Source of the DNA: Paucisalibacillus algeriensis
GTDB taxonomy: Bacteria; Bacillota; Bacilli; Bacillales; Amphibacillaceae
DNA length: 64,000 bases
Assembly: GCF_000577245.1 (NCBI RefSeq)
Contig: NZ_CBYO010000005.1
Span: forward strand, 124,001 to 188,000
Reading direction: 5' to 3'
Under the pieces are notes generated by a model that made no database searches, was not told the origin of the DNA, and worked only from the letters and a program-made list of their open reading frames with translations. The translations under genes and the position numbers were made by a program. Within the stretch, counting starts at the first letter, position 1, and each line of letters starts with the position of its first letter. This document shows positions 10,746-24,019 of the stretch, piece after piece.

Positions 10746-10759
10746 TGTTAACGCTTACT
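10746..10759 (+). promoter_or_regulatory. cre-like (CcpA) site upstream of crh
   Basis: TGTTAACGCTTACT fits the catabolite-responsive-element consensus TGWNANCGNTNWCA at 13 of 14 positions (only the last base differs). It lies 22 bp before the crh start codon. Crh-Ser46-P is itself a CcpA co-effector, so this would be a feedback site; that is inference. Confidence 0.5.
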
Positions 10760-10780
10760 TTAGGGGAGGATGAAGAGGAA

Positions 10781-11035
10781 ATGGTTGAGAGAGTTGTTAC
10801 AGTTGAGCTTGAGACAGGTTTACAGGCTAGGCCTGCTGCGCAATTTGTTCAGGAAGCTAACCGCTATGCAGCACATTTGTTTTTAGAAAAAGAGGGAAAA
10901 CGAGTAAATGCAAAAAGTATTATGGGGCTAATGAGCTTGGCAATTACTACTGGCGAATCTATTAAACTAATAGCAGATGGGTCTGACGAAAATATAGCTA
11001 TGAACCATTTGGTTTCATTTGTTAGCAATAAATAA
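10781..11035 (+). CDS. crh: HPr-like catabolite-repression protein Crh
   Basis: An 84-aa HPr paralogue. The position of the phosphoryl-accepting histidine of HPr is glutamine here (ETGLQARPAA, Gln15), so it cannot carry PTS phosphate, while the HprK target serine is kept (KSIMGLMSL, Ser46). This combination defines Crh, the second co-effector of CcpA. The ATG at 10781 follows GAAGAGGAA. Location after whiA matches B. subtilis. No clear terminator follows; a dispersed intergenic repeat begins about 115 bp downstream. Confidence 0.93.
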   Translation: MVERVVTVELETGLQARPAAQFVQEANRYAAHLFLEKEGKRVNAKSIMGLMSLAITTGESIKLIADGSDENIAMNHLVSFVSNK

Positions 11036-11149
11036 TTTATATAATAGATTATGTGAAAAAGATAACATTGGAATAAATTGGAATTAAATACCTTAAGTTT
11101 TCGTAACATTGATTGCTATTTTTTGCCTTTGATAGAAACTGTACGGTAA

Positions 11150-11350
11150 CTAAGGATTCTGGATTGAGCATCATACCCGCTACGGAAATAAACTCCGCTT
11201 TCCACGGACGGCTGGTGAGCTTCCTCGAAAATAAAAAACGATTTTCTTCGTGCGATGTTAATGCTGCCGAAGCTTTCCTTGGGACTGCGCTTACTCGCCC
11301 CTGTGCTGGAAGTAAAAGCGGTGTATTCTCTATAAGCGGTAGTTTAGACT
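11150..11350. repeat. Bacillaceae-type intergenic repeat
   Basis: The stretch contains paired words typical of a dispersed GC-richer intergenic repeat of Bacillaceae: CTACGGAAATAAACTCCGC, CCACGGACGGCTGGTGAGC, CCGAAGCTTTCCTTGGGAC and CTCGCCCCTGTGCTGGAAG. It is more GC-rich than its surroundings. A 93-codon reading frame through it has no protein-like character. Outer flanks TGTACGGTAA (11138) and TTACCGCACAG (11366) are also inverted. My recognition of the family is from memory. Confidence 0.5.
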
Positions 11351-11424
11351 ATCCAAAGATAAGTATTACCGCACAGTTTATACAAATTGTGTAATTAACA
11401 ACAATCTATTAGAAAATAGCCATA

Positions 11425-11459
11425 CGAAAAGAGGGTGAATCCAAAGGATCCACCCTCTA
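11425..11459 (-). terminator. clpP terminator
   Basis: GAGGGTGAATCC and GGATCCACCCTC (11431-11457) form a stem; on the minus strand, downstream of clpP, it is followed by TTTTCG. It lies about 10 bp past the clpP stop. Confidence 0.75.
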
Positions 11460-11468
11460 TTGCTAACA

Positions 11469-12056
11469 TTAATCTGGTTTGCGCTCTAATATTTTGTCGA
11501 TTAAACCATATTCTACTGCACCAGCAGCTGACATGAAGTTATCACGCTCAGTATCACGGTCAATTACATCGATTGGTTGACCAGTTCGTTCAGATAGAAT
11601 CTTGTTTATGCTCTCTCTCATTTGGATGATTCGTTTTGCGTGAATTTCAATGTCTGTAGCTTGACCTTGTGTTCCACCTAAAGGTTGGTGGATCATTACT
11701 TCACTGTTAGGTAACGCATAACGCTTTCCTTTTTCACCAGCAGCTAAAAGGAATGCTCCCATAGATGCCGCCATCCCTGTACAAATAGTGGAAACATCTG
11801 ATTTAATGAAATTCATTGTGTCGTAAATTGCCATCCCAGCAGTAATGGAACCACCTGGGGAGTTAATGTATAGGGAAATATCTTTTCCAGGATCTTCTGC
11901 TTCTAGGAAAAGTAACTGTGCAACGATTGAGTTTGCAACGTTATCGTCAATTGCACTTCCTAACATAATAATTCTGTCTTTTAAAAGTCTAGAATAAATA
12001 TCATATGCGCGTTCACCACGGTTTGTTTGTTCAATAACTGTAGGTATTAAATTCAT
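11469..12056 (-). CDS. clpP: ATP-dependent Clp protease proteolytic subunit
   Basis: A 195-aa ClpP, the barrel-forming serine protease that works with ClpC, ClpX or ClpE. The catalytic triad is Ser98 (GMAASMGAF), His123 (MIHQPLGG) and Asp172 (ERDNF). Length and sequence are standard and there is no sign of a long propeptide. It is transcribed opposite to its neighbours, and its upstream region holds a CtsR operator, as expected for a class III heat-shock gene. Confidence 0.97.
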   Translation of the reverse strand: MNLIPTVIEQTNRGERAYDIYSRLLKDRIIMLGSAIDDNVANSIVAQLLFLEAEDPGKDISLYINSPGGSITAGMAIYDTMNFIKSDVSTICTGMAASMGAFLLAAGEKGKRYALPNSEVMIHQPLGGTQGQATDIEIHAKRIIQMRESINKILSERTGQPIDVIDRDTERDNFMSAAGAVEYGLIDKILERKPD

Positions 12057-12128
12057 GGAAATTCCTCCTTAAAGATTTATTTCTAAAACTAATTATCCAA
12101 ACTTTGGATATTTTCATCATATACCAAT

Positions 12129-12145
12129 GGTCAATGAAGGTCAAA
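12129..12145 (+). promoter_or_regulatory. CtsR operator upstream of clpP
   Basis: GGTCAATGAAGGTCAAA is the tandem heptad direct repeat recognised by the heat-shock repressor CtsR. It lies 73 bp upstream of the clpP start codon, in the expected promoter region. Confidence 0.8.
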
Positions 12146-12314
12146 CAAAAACGTTCGACAAAATTACGAGCCCGTATATGTAGTAAAAATCACACTCTCC
12201 ATCATGCCCGACAGTCTACAGATATAAACCTTTTCAACTAAAAATACTTGTTTATTGAGTATTCAGGGGGTATAATAGCGTATGTGTCGATTATTTACAG
12301 TCTTAACTTAATAT

Positions 12315-12390
12315 GCGCCCATAGCTCAGTTGGATAGAGCACTGGTTTCCGGTACCAGGTTTGTCGGGGGTTCGAATCCCTCTGGGCGCG
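12315..12390 (+). tRNA. tRNA-Arg (anticodon CCG)
   Basis: A full cloverleaf: acceptor GCGCCCA with TGGGCGC, D-arm GCTCAGTTGGATAGAGC, anticodon arm CTGGT-TTCCGGT-ACCAG giving anticodon CCG, and T-loop TTCGAAT. CCA is not encoded. The same gene follows clpP in B. subtilis. Its 3' part is the boundary of a small genomic island. Confidence 0.95.
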
Positions 12391-12392
12391 TC
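12343..12392 (+). repeat. Attachment-site copy 1 (within tRNA-Arg)
   Basis: The last 48 nt of the tRNA-Arg gene plus 2 nt are identical over 50 nt to 14887-14936. The direct repeat is what site-specific integration at a tRNA 3' end leaves behind. Confidence 0.85.
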
Positions 12393-12766
12393 CTTTAAAC
12401 TAATTGTAGTAAGGGTTTGAGTGATGCTCATTCCCTTGCTATTTTTATGGAATTCTAACCAAATTCTAACCTTCGAATTCCAAAATTTTTTTAAAAAATT
12501 ATTTATGATTGATGGAAAAAAAGTTTTCTGGAACTTATGTTCATCTAAAAAAGATTCGATGTGATGATGTTCTAGTTTATTCATTTTCTAATTTCCAAAT
12601 CCTGGAGTTTGGTAGAAAAAGCAGAAATACCAGGACTTACAAGACCTAATTTAATTACTTGAAGCCATCTGGTTTTAACAACATTAATCCACATATTCCA
12701 CAAGGATTGGGACATCATTCGAAGAAGAGGACGCATGTTGTACCATTCAAAGGGAGGGATTAGATA

Positions 12767-13018
12767 GTGAAGTTATCAGATATAGTTGGAAAAGACATAA
12801 AAATCATTTGTACTGATGATACGGAATTGCAAGTACGTGTTTTGAATTACACGTCAGAACTCGATAATGAACCAGATGATGATGACAATTATGGTGGGGC
12901 TTATATCTACGTTAGAACATTGAAGCCTACTGATCATTTTAACACAGGTGGGGAATTTTCAGTCCACGAATATGAAATTAGGAACATATCAGGATTAAAT
13001 TATCAAGCACTTGACTAG
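12767..13018 (+). CDS. Small LSM-like/uncharacterised protein
   Basis: An 83-aa acidic protein, KLSDIVGKDIKIICTDDTELQVRVLNYTSELDNEPDDDD, resembling small Bacillus proteins that read 'GK.I.I...DG....G.V..YTSELDNEP' and probably form an Sm/LSM-like beta barrel. The start is a GTG behind GGGAGGG. It stands alone within the tRNA-Arg island. Function unknown. Confidence 0.65.
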   Translation: MKLSDIVGKDIKIICTDDTELQVRVLNYTSELDNEPDDDDNYGGAYIYVRTLKPTDHFNTGGEFSVHEYEIRNISGLNYQALD

Positions 13019-13302
13019 AAAAAGTTAAGTGCTTTTATTATGTCATAAAAGAAAGCAATCCGTTATCTTGGTTGGTAGCGAGGAAGGCGTGAAATACGTT
13101 GCACCAGTTCATTTAACGATTTATTAATCTATTAGTTTTTGAAGATTTAATAAAATGAATCTAGTGAATACGAATCTAGTCCAAGCTTTTTCCTTCTTAA
13201 TTACGTAGGATGGCAGCAGGAAGGGATGGGAAATTAACGTGTCAAAAATCTATTCATACAACTGTTAAGATGTTAAGAAGTGCACAAAAAAACAACTTGA
13301 AA

Positions 13303-13800
13303 TTACTCCAAGTTGTTTTCCTTTAGGAATTGTATAACTTGTCCTTTATGGTGGTTATCGTGGTCTGTAAACTCATTAATAATATATATCAGTGAATAAG
13401 GCGTTCCAGTATGTGGACAATGAGTTACACCGTTTGCAGTTAATGGTTTGTTTAATTTTTCGGTAGGTATTTCGTTAAGTATTTTAACTAGTAGTTCTCT
13501 TGTATCTATTGCTTCTTTAAGTAGTTTTGACTGTGATATACCTGATTTTGCGTAATCAGATGCTTTTTTATTATGGGTATCAAAGTCGGGAAACTCCATT
13601 CCCTTTTCATTCCTTACTGCTGGGATTACTTCGGATAAAAGGTGATTATCCCAATTTATAATATGGGAAATTATTTCACTTACAGACCATTTACCTTTGG
13701 CAATTGGTTTTGTCCATAATGCTTCACTCATATCCTCTATTGTGTTTAACCAAGAAGAATATTTACCAAAATCACTAATTATGTTTGTTTCTTCGCTCAT
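13303..13800 (-). CDS. DinB-family protein
   Basis: A 165-aa protein of the DinB/YfiT-like four-helix superfamily. Histidines that would form the metal site are visible at HIINWDNHLL (about residues 46-54) and DHDNHHKGQ (near the C-terminus). Members include thiol (bacillithiol) transferases and damage-induced proteins of unknown action. The ATG follows GGGGGAATAAATA. No operon partner. Confidence 0.75.
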   Translation of the reverse strand: MSEETNIISDFGKYSSWLNTIEDMSEALWTKPIAKGKWSVSEIISHIINWDNHLLSEVIPAVRNEKGMEFPDFDTHNKKASDYAKSGISQSKLLKEAIDTRELLVKILNEIPTEKLNKPLTANGVTHCPHTGTPYSLIYIINEFTDHDNHHKGQVIQFLKENNLE

Positions 13801-13977
13801 TATTTATTCCCCCTATACTATGTTAATTAATAATAGTATAACATAAAACTATACCATAACAAAACATATGTTCCTATTTTGTTGAAATTATATTCGCTTT
13901 AAAAACAACAACCTTTCTTTTATTTTTTTTGAAGTACACAATGACTCTTTACCATCATACCTGGAGGAAGATGTATT

Positions 13978-14369
13978 TTATGAACTGAAAAGAAACCAGA
14001 AGATAAAAAAGCGGATCATAAAATAATTCGCTTTTTTATCTTCTGGTTTCCAAATCCTATCATTAATCTCGAATTCTCTAGCTTTATCCCCAAAAAAATA
14101 CTCACTCATAACTTGTTGAGTGAAACTTTTCAAATCCTCAGAAGTATATTCCACAATTTCTTTATTAATTTCATACTTTTTCTTTTCTATTCTTTTAATA
14201 TCATTTCAGTTTTAATTTTGAAATAGTCTTGGTGCATTCGTTCGATAATCGAATAAATCATATCCTGATACAAATTCCTAAGTTGAAATTCTTTAAATCG
14301 CTCTTTATCCGGTTTGAAAACTGTTATTGCCATTGGAATGGCAATGTACTTCATAATTAGAACATCCAT
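13978..14369 (-). pseudogene. Frameshifted conserved hypothetical gene
   Basis: The first 60 codons (MDVLIMKYIAIPMAITVFKP..., 14369 down to 14187) end in a TAG, but the protein-like reading continues in the next frame as RIEKKKYEINKEIVEYTSED and then LKSFTQQVMSEYFFGDKARE, to about KPEDKK at 14010. A single-base change near 14190-14200 explains it. The product family is not recognised; the sequence resembles small conserved Bacillus proteins. The true stop is uncertain because the tail runs into an inverted repeat. Confidence 0.55.
13992..14050. terminator. 22-bp perfect inverted repeat
   Basis: GAAACCAGAAGATAAAAAAG (13992 onward, to 14013) is matched perfectly by its complement at 14029-14050, with a 15-nt loop. 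It overlaps the 3' end of the frameshifted gene on the minus strand and sits downstream of all minus-strand genes of that small cluster; it may be their terminator. Confidence 0.5.
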
Positions 14370-14377
14370 TATTTTTC

Positions 14378-14521
14378 CTATCGTTTAAGGGCATTTGCTA
14401 CAATATTGTCCAGAGCTTTCTCTTCTACATGATAAGTATTCAGACCACTTAACTCTCTGCCGTATCCTTTTGGATCTACAATTATTTTTCCTTCCCTTGT
14501 ATCTTTCTTAATTGAATTCAT
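14378..14521 (-). CDS. Small hypothetical protein (47 aa)
   Basis: MNSIKKDTREGKIIVDPKGY... ending ANALKR, preceded by AAGGAAGG at good spacing. It lies 8 bp upstream of the frameshifted gene on the same strand, so the two were probably an operon. The composition (charged, GKIIVDPKGYG) looks like a real small protein. Function unknown. Confidence 0.55.
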   Translation of the reverse strand: MNSIKKDTREGKIIVDPKGYGRELSGLNTYHVEEKALDNIVANALKR

Positions 14522-14886
14522 TATAACCTTCCTTTTTATCGATTTAAAATTTCGATATCTGCAAGCATTAACCCTGCTAGAAATTAGTGTTTTCTGTTTC
14601 CGGAATTAGTGAATTTATACGAGCTTATATCCCCATTTTGGAATGTTTCTGGAAATCATTGATATATGACCAAAAAAATCTCCACTCTAATAATGGAGAA
14701 AGTTCATTATTTATTTTGTCTATCCTTTTCAACTAATGGCTTTTTAGTTACAATATTTTCATAGAACTTCTTTCAAGAATTCTAACGAAATTTCTATCAT
14801 AAAGAAAAGAACTAACATTTAATAGAAGACTAATAGATTAAAAGTAAAAGTTAAAAATGTTTAAAACGTAGTAAAATGCGCTTAAT

Positions 14887-14936
14887 TGGTTTCCGGTACC
14901 AGGTTTGTCGGGGGTTCGAATCCCTCTGGGCGCGTC
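14887..14936 (+). repeat. Attachment-site copy 2 (partial tRNA-Arg)
   Basis: An exact second copy of the anticodon-to-acceptor part of the tRNA-Arg gene, starting TGGTTTCCGG and ending GGGCGCGTC. It lacks the acceptor 5' strand and D-arm, so it is not a tRNA gene; it marks the distal end of the island. Confidence 0.85.
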
Positions 14937-15236
14937 TAAGCCTAGCTTATTTTGCTGGAATTTTTATTTTGCCTACGGATATACGGATCAAATGACATAA
15001 CATTATATCAAACGGTAACAAAGCAGTTTCTCACTAATCCCTTTTTCTTAAACAATGTAGTCTCATTTCCTTGAAGAGAACGATGAAGTAGTTACAGAGT
15101 AATTAATACCCATCTCATTCCCCCTTAGAAAAGCAAGATATATAAACCTCTAAGTTAAAAGAATACAAAAAATTGCTCCCGACAAAACCATCCCTTATAC
15201 TATAATCGAGTTCAACATAAAGAAGGTGACAAACAA

Positions 15237-15494
15237 ATGGAAAAAGTAGTTTTTTACACAAAAGAAATCTGTTCCTTATGTGATGATGCTGAAGCACTAC
15301 TAGAAATGTTCCAACAGGACTACGAATTTGAAATCGAGAAACGCGATATATACACGAATGATGATTGGCTTGAGAAGTATCATCTACTTATTCCAGTGGT
15401 TGAAGTTAAAGGAATCCAGTTGGATTGTGAACATGTGGATTACTTTACAATGGAAAGAACTCTAAAAGAGAATCTATCTTCTCGAAAAAAATAA
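15237..15494 (+). CDS. Glutaredoxin-like protein
   Basis: An 85-aa thioredoxin-fold protein with a CSLC redox motif near the N-terminus (KEICSLCDDAEALLEMF) and the cis-Pro segment LLIPVVEVKG, the layout of the glutaredoxin-like DUF836 group. The ATG follows AGAAGGTGA. It stands alone, about 140 bp upstream of cggR. The substrate is unknown. Confidence 0.8.
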   Translation: MEKVVFYTKEICSLCDDAEALLEMFQQDYEFEIEKRDIYTNDDWLEKYHLLIPVVEVKGIQLDCEHVDYFTMERTLKENLSSRKK

Positions 15495-15575
15495 AATCAA
15501 TTTATTTGTATATTTTCCTCAGTGTGATAAGATAATAATGTACATAGGATTCTATGTGTATTTTTTTGGGACATG

Positions 15576-15613
15576 TGGGACACTTTATGACCTAGCGGGA
15601 CATTTTTGCACCC
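15576..15613 (+). promoter_or_regulatory. CggR operator
   Basis: Two tandem half-operators, TGGGACACTTTATGAC and CGGGACATTTTTGCAC, separated by CTAG. This matches the CggR operator pattern CGGGAC-N6-TGTC-N4 repeated twice. It lies 20 bp upstream of cggR, so CggR should repress its own operon until fructose-1,6-bisphosphate accumulates. Confidence 0.8.
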
Positions 15614-15633
15614 GATGCTGAAGGGGAAATATC

Positions 15634-16662
15634 ATGAGAGCATTAATCGAATTACAAAAAAAGCTAATTCCAGACTTGTTAGATGTAATGCATGCACGAT
15701 ATTCTCTATTACACAGTGTAAACCTTTCTCAACCAATTGGACGAAGGGGGCTTGCTGAGAGTAGTAACTTAACGGAAAGGCAGGTCCGGAGTGAAATTGA
15801 CCTACTTCAAGGACAAGGTTTGATAGAAGTTACTACGAAGGGAATGCTTATTACAGAGCAAGGAAAAGCAGCTCTTGAACAGCTCACTCAGGTTATGAGC
15901 GAAATTAGTGGGTTACATGTTTTAGAAAGACAAATTAAGGAAACATTACAAATAGAGAATGTAATTGTTGTTGCTGGAAATAGTGATGAAGCAGAATGGG
16001 TAAAGCAAGAAATGGGAAAAGCTTGTGTAGCTTTCCTTAGAAAAATCATAATGCCTAGCGCAACTATTGCTGTAACTGGTGGAACAACAATGGCATCTGT
16101 TGCAAGTGTCATGACTCCATTTGACAAAGATGACAACTATCTGTTTGTACCAGCCCGTGGTGGTATTGGGGAAAAAGTAGAAAACCAAGCCAATACTATT
16201 GCTGCACAAATGTCTTTAAAAGCACAAGGGAACTATCGTTTATTGTATGTACCGGACCCACTGAGTGAAACATCATATCTGAACATAATTCAAGAACCTT
16301 CTATCATTGAAGTTCTACAATTAATTAGGAATTCCGATATTGTATTACACGGTATTGGCGATGCTTTAACCATGGCCGAACGTCGGAAAACTCCGGAAGA
16401 AATCTGGACAAAGCTAATTGAAAACAAAGCGGTTAGTGAGGCATTTGGTTATTATTTTGACCAACAAGGTAATGTTGTTCATAAGGTTCGAACTGTTGGG
16501 CTACAGTTAGAGGATTTAAATGAGATGAAATATGTGATTACGGTTGCAGGTGGTAAATCAAAGGCAAAAGCAATAGAGTCCTATTTTAAACATGCAAAAA
16601 GTAATTTGCTCATTACAGATGAAGCAGCAGCGGAACAGATTTTAAGGGATTCTTCCCTTTAA
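15634..16662 (+). CDS. cggR: Central glycolytic genes regulator CggR
   Basis: A 342-aa SorC/DeoR-type repressor. The N-terminal winged helix (RRGLAESSNLTERQVRSEIDLLQGQGLIEV) is followed by a sugar-binding domain (from about residue 95: VAVTGGTTMASVAS, PARGGIGE, LHGIGDALTMAERR). In B. subtilis it represses the gapA operon and is released by fructose-1,6-bisphosphate. It is the first gene of the glycolytic operon and its operator is just upstream. The ATG follows GAAGGGG. Confidence 0.95.
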   Translation: MRALIELQKKLIPDLLDVMHARYSLLHSVNLSQPIGRRGLAESSNLTERQVRSEIDLLQGQGLIEVTTKGMLITEQGKAALEQLTQVMSEISGLHVLERQIKETLQIENVIVVAGNSDEAEWVKQEMGKACVAFLRKIIMPSATIAVTGGTTMASVASVMTPFDKDDNYLFVPARGGIGEKVENQANTIAAQMSLKAQGNYRLLYVPDPLSETSYLNIIQEPSIIEVLQLIRNSDIVLHGIGDALTMAERRKTPEEIWTKLIENKAVSEAFGYYFDQQGNVVHKVRTVGLQLEDLNEMKYVITVAGGKSKAKAIESYFKHAKSNLLITDEAAAEQILRDSSL

Positions 16663-16685
16663 ATATATTAATTAAAGATTTTTAG

Positions 16686-17705
<1,020 letters not shown>

Positions 17706-17722
17706 GAGCAACACTAGATAAA

Positions 17723-17765
17723 GAACCGAAAAGGTGGGGAAGAAGATTCTCCTCCTTTTCTCATG
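17723..17765 (+). terminator. Stem-loop between gapA and pgk
   Basis: GAAAAGGTGGGGA pairs imperfectly with TCTCCTCCTTTTC around a short loop, followed by TCATG. It may be a partial terminator or mRNA-stabilising hairpin that lets gapA be expressed above the downstream genes, as known for Bacillus. Confidence 0.5.
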
Positions 17766-17852
17766 TTCTTTCTTCTTTTATGCTGAGTAATAACTCTAGT
17801 TTTGAGGAAACCTATTAAGTAATGCGTACATATAGTTTGGGAGGAAATTCAT

Positions 17853-19034
17853 ATGAATAAGAAAACAGTAAAAGACCTTGATTTAAAAGGAAAAAAGGTA
17901 TTTTGTCGTGTTGATTTTAACGTCCCAATGAAAGATGGAGAAGTAACAGATGATACTAGAATAAGAGCTGCTTTACCTACTATTCAGTATTTATCTGAGC
18001 AAGGAGCGAAAGTGATTCTCGCAAGTCACCTTGGTCGTCCTAAAGGGCAAGCTGTCGATGAATTACGTCTCGATCCAGTTGCAAAACGTTTAAGTGATTT
18101 AATTGAAAAAGAAGTTGTGAAAACTGATACTGTTTATGGGACAGAAGTTGATGAGGCAATTTCTACATTGCAAGATGGCGATTTATTATTAATAGAAAAT
18201 GTTCGTTTTGAAGCAGGGGAAGAAAAAAATGATCCAGCTCTCGCGGAAGCATTTGCTAGTATGGCTGACATCTATGTGAATGACGCATTTGGTGCTGCAC
18301 ACCGTGCACATGCATCAACTGCAGGTATTGCAGAAAAACTTCCATCTGCAGCTGGTTTCTTAATGGAAAAAGAAATTTCTGTATTAGGAAAAGCACTTGA
18401 AAATCCAGAACGTCCATTTACAGCAATTATCGGTGGCGCTAAAGTAAAAGATAAGATTGGTGTTATTGATCATTTATTAGAAAAAGTTGATAACCTTATT
18501 ATTGGTGGTGGATTAGCTTATACGTTTGTAAAAGCCCAGGGCCATGAAATTGGAAAGTCACTTCTAGAAGAAGATAAGATAGATTTAGCAAAAGAATTCA
18601 TGAAAAAAGCCGAAGAAAAAGGTGTTAATTTCGTATTACCAGAAGATGTTGTCATAGCAGATGACTTCTCAGAGGACGCTAATACTAAAGTAGTTGCAAT
18701 CTCAGAGATACCATCCGATTGGGAAGCACTCGATATTGGACCGAAAACAAGTGAAAAATATGCTCAAATCGTGAAAGATTCCAAGCTAGTAATTTGGAAT
18801 GGACCTATGGGTGTATTTGAGTTAAACGCATTTGCAAATGGTACAAAAGCAGTTGCAGAAAGCTTAGCAAATACAGATGGTTACACGATTATTGGTGGTG
18901 GGGATTCCGCTGCTGCTGTTGAAAAGTTCAATTTAGCAGATAAGATGGATCACGTATCTACCGGTGGTGGAGCTTCCTTAGAATTTATGGAAGGTAAAGT
19001 GTTACCAGGTGTTGCATTACTAAGCGATAAATAA
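17853..19034 (+). CDS. pgk: Phosphoglycerate kinase
   Basis: A 393-aa PGK, forming ATP from 1,3-bisphosphoglycerate. Signature segments are [10 protein letters not shown] near the N-terminus, SHLGRPKG, the central [12 protein letters not shown], and the C-terminal nucleotide loop [14 protein letters not shown] with [10 protein letters not shown]. The ATG follows GGGAGGAA. Third gene of the cggR operon. Confidence 0.97.
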   Translation: MNKKTVKDLDLKGKKVFCRVDFNVPMKDGEVTDDTRIRAALPTIQYLSEQGAKVILASHLGRPKGQAVDELRLDPVAKRLSDLIEKEVVKTDTVYGTEVDEAISTLQDGDLLLIENVRFEAGEEKNDPALAEAFASMADIYVNDAFGAAHRAHASTAGIAEKLPSAAGFLMEKEISVLGKALENPERPFTAIIGGAKVKDKIGVIDHLLEKVDNLIIGGGLAYTFVKAQGHEIGKSLLEEDKIDLAKEFMKKAEEKGVNFVLPEDVVIADDFSEDANTKVVAISEIPSDWEALDIGPKTSEKYAQIVKDSKLVIWNGPMGVFELNAFANGTKAVAESLANTDGYTIIGGGDSAAAVEKFNLADKMDHVSTGGGASLEFMEGKVLPGVALLSDK

Positions 19035-19044
19035 GACCTAATAA

Positions 19045-22663
<3,619 letters not shown>

Positions 22664-22668
22664 CGCTG

Positions 22669-22699
22669 AAAAGGCTGCCTTTCGAGGGCAGCCTTTTTA
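22669..22699 (+). terminator. Glycolytic operon terminator
   Basis: AAAGGCTGCC and GGCAGCCTTT form a 10-bp stem with loop TTTCGAG, followed by TT. It starts 6 bp after the eno stop. Confidence 0.85.
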
Positions 22700-22756
22700 C
22701 GTGTTAGGCTAAATAGGTTGCTTTTAGCTTTTGCAGAAAAATTAGTAGTTAGATTA

Positions 22757-22833
22757 CTAATAGAACCATTCTAATGGACAGAATGCATGGAAACACGTGA
22801 ACTATGTCTAATAAAACCGTTCTAATAGACAGA
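22757..22833. repeat. Two 26-bp direct repeats
   Basis: CTAATAGAACCATTCTAATGGACAGA-like units at 22757-22782 and 22808-22833 (period 51) differ at three or four positions. They lie in a 315-bp gap with no gene between eno and the nucleoside hydrolase; function unknown. Confidence 0.45.
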
Positions 22834-22978
22834 TTCAATACAAAAAACAGCTCTAAGTTAATTACACAAACCATTAAATTGAAATTCCACCTTTTACCAC
22901 TAAAAATATTTTGTCACGGGACAAAACTAACCAGAAATAACCTATAAAGACAACTAAATCTTGAAAGGAAGAGACAAG

Positions 22979-23959
22979 TTGGTAAAAAAGGTGTTACTTT
23001 TTGGTGATATTGGAATTGATGATATTATAGCACTAATATATGGCTACCTAAATGATGAAATTGAAATTGTGGGTATAGTAACGGAGTATGGAAATATTCC
23101 CCAGGAAAATGCTCTTGAAACTGTCCGATATTTGAACGATCAAATTTTGCCCACAGAAGAATCTCAACGAATTATACCTATTGCTGGAGCTGTGAATCCA
23201 ATGACTGCAGAAACTGTTGAGTATTTTCCAGAAATTCATGGCGAGTATGGAATGGGTCCAATTGTTCCTGAAAATCCCCAAGATGGGTTTACCTTAGAAA
23301 ACTTTTTTTCTATTATTGATATTATTGACCAATATGGTGAAGATTTATATATTGTGAATATTGGTAGATTGACATCACTTGCAACTATGTTTCTACTATA
23401 TCCAGAAAGAATGAAAAAAATAAAGCAGATTTATTTAATGGGTGGAGCCTTTTGGGAACCTGGAAATATTACGGCTGTTTCAGAAGCAAATTTTCATGGT
23501 GACCCAGTGGCTGCACAAATTGTACTAACTTATGCTGAAAGAGTTACTATTATACCTTTAAATGTAACGAAAAATGCAATTGTCACACCAGAAATGGTAA
23601 ATTATATTGATCGCGTTGGCACCATTGATATTATTAAACCAATGATTGATTACTATTATGATTTCTACAAAGAAAGGGATCCCTCCGTACAAGGTAGCCC
23701 ATTTCATGACGTTTTAACACTAATGGCGGTTAACAATGAGGATATGTTTACATTTGAGGAATATCCTGTTCACGTTGTGCAAGCAACCAGAGGAACAGAA
23801 CGTGGCCAAAGTATAGCTGATATACGACCGTTTGGTAATTTAGAAGAAGAAACAGAAAAAGAGATTAAAAGGCATCGAATTGCTTTTGATTTTGATTATC
23901 GAAGATTTTTTAGGGATTTCATGACAACCATGTCTGGTCAACGGTTCAGATCAAATTAG
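22979..23959 (+). CDS. Inosine/uridine-preferring nucleoside hydrolase family protein
   Basis: A 326-aa IUNH-fold protein, expected to split nucleosides into base and ribose. The N-terminal Ca-binding aspartate cluster reads FGDIGIDDIIALIYG, and the middle has LYIVNIGRLTSLA and the conserved IYLMGGAFWEPGNIT with EANFHGDPVAA. The C-terminal active-site His is probably in SPFHDVLTL. The first DxGxDD aspartate is normal. I place the start at TTG 22979 behind AAAGGAAGA. Substrate preference cannot be told from sequence. Confidence 0.85.
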   Translation: MVKKVLLFGDIGIDDIIALIYGYLNDEIEIVGIVTEYGNIPQENALETVRYLNDQILPTEESQRIIPIAGAVNPMTAETVEYFPEIHGEYGMGPIVPENPQDGFTLENFFSIIDIIDQYGEDLYIVNIGRLTSLATMFLLYPERMKKIKQIYLMGGAFWEPGNITAVSEANFHGDPVAAQIVLTYAERVTIIPLNVTKNAIVTPEMVNYIDRVGTIDIIKPMIDYYYDFYKERDPSVQGSPFHDVLTLMAVNNEDMFTFEEYPVHVVQATRGTERGQSIADIRPFGNLEEETEKEIKRHRIAFDFDYRRFFRDFMTTMSGQRFRSN

Positions 23960-24019
23960 GGTACTGATTTTTCAGTGCTCTATTTTCTTGATATAATAAA
24001 TAAAAAACAGGTGAGAGGG

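Larger units (their letters stand above)
12343..14936. mobile_element. Degenerate tRNA-Arg-integrated genomic island
   Basis: A 2.6-kb segment bounded by 50-bp perfect direct repeats of the tRNA-Arg 3' part. It holds an LSM-like small gene, a DinB-family gene, a small ORF and a frameshifted gene. No integrase or phage structural gene survives, so it is a remnant, or its integrase was lost by internal deletion. Two AATTCTAACC-type direct repeats at about 12452-12472, just inside the left junction, could be arm-type integrase sites. The tRNA itself remains intact. Confidence 0.75.

Noticed and set aside
11113-11394. 93-codon open frame after crh
   Set aside because: It runs through the GC-richer dispersed repeat, has no ribosome site and its translation is not protein-like.
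12303-12584. 93-codon minus-strand frame covering tRNA-Arg
   Set aside because: Its end is simply the antisense of the tRNA (the familiar GIRTPDKPGTGNQCSIQLSYGR artefact).
14887-14936. Second tRNA-Arg gene
   Set aside because: It lacks the 5' acceptor strand and D-arm; it is only the duplicated 3' part.
15495-15575. Exact cggR promoter
   Set aside because: Several AT-rich -10-like words (GATAAT near 15531) exist but no clear -35 with correct spacing; only the CggR operator is supported.
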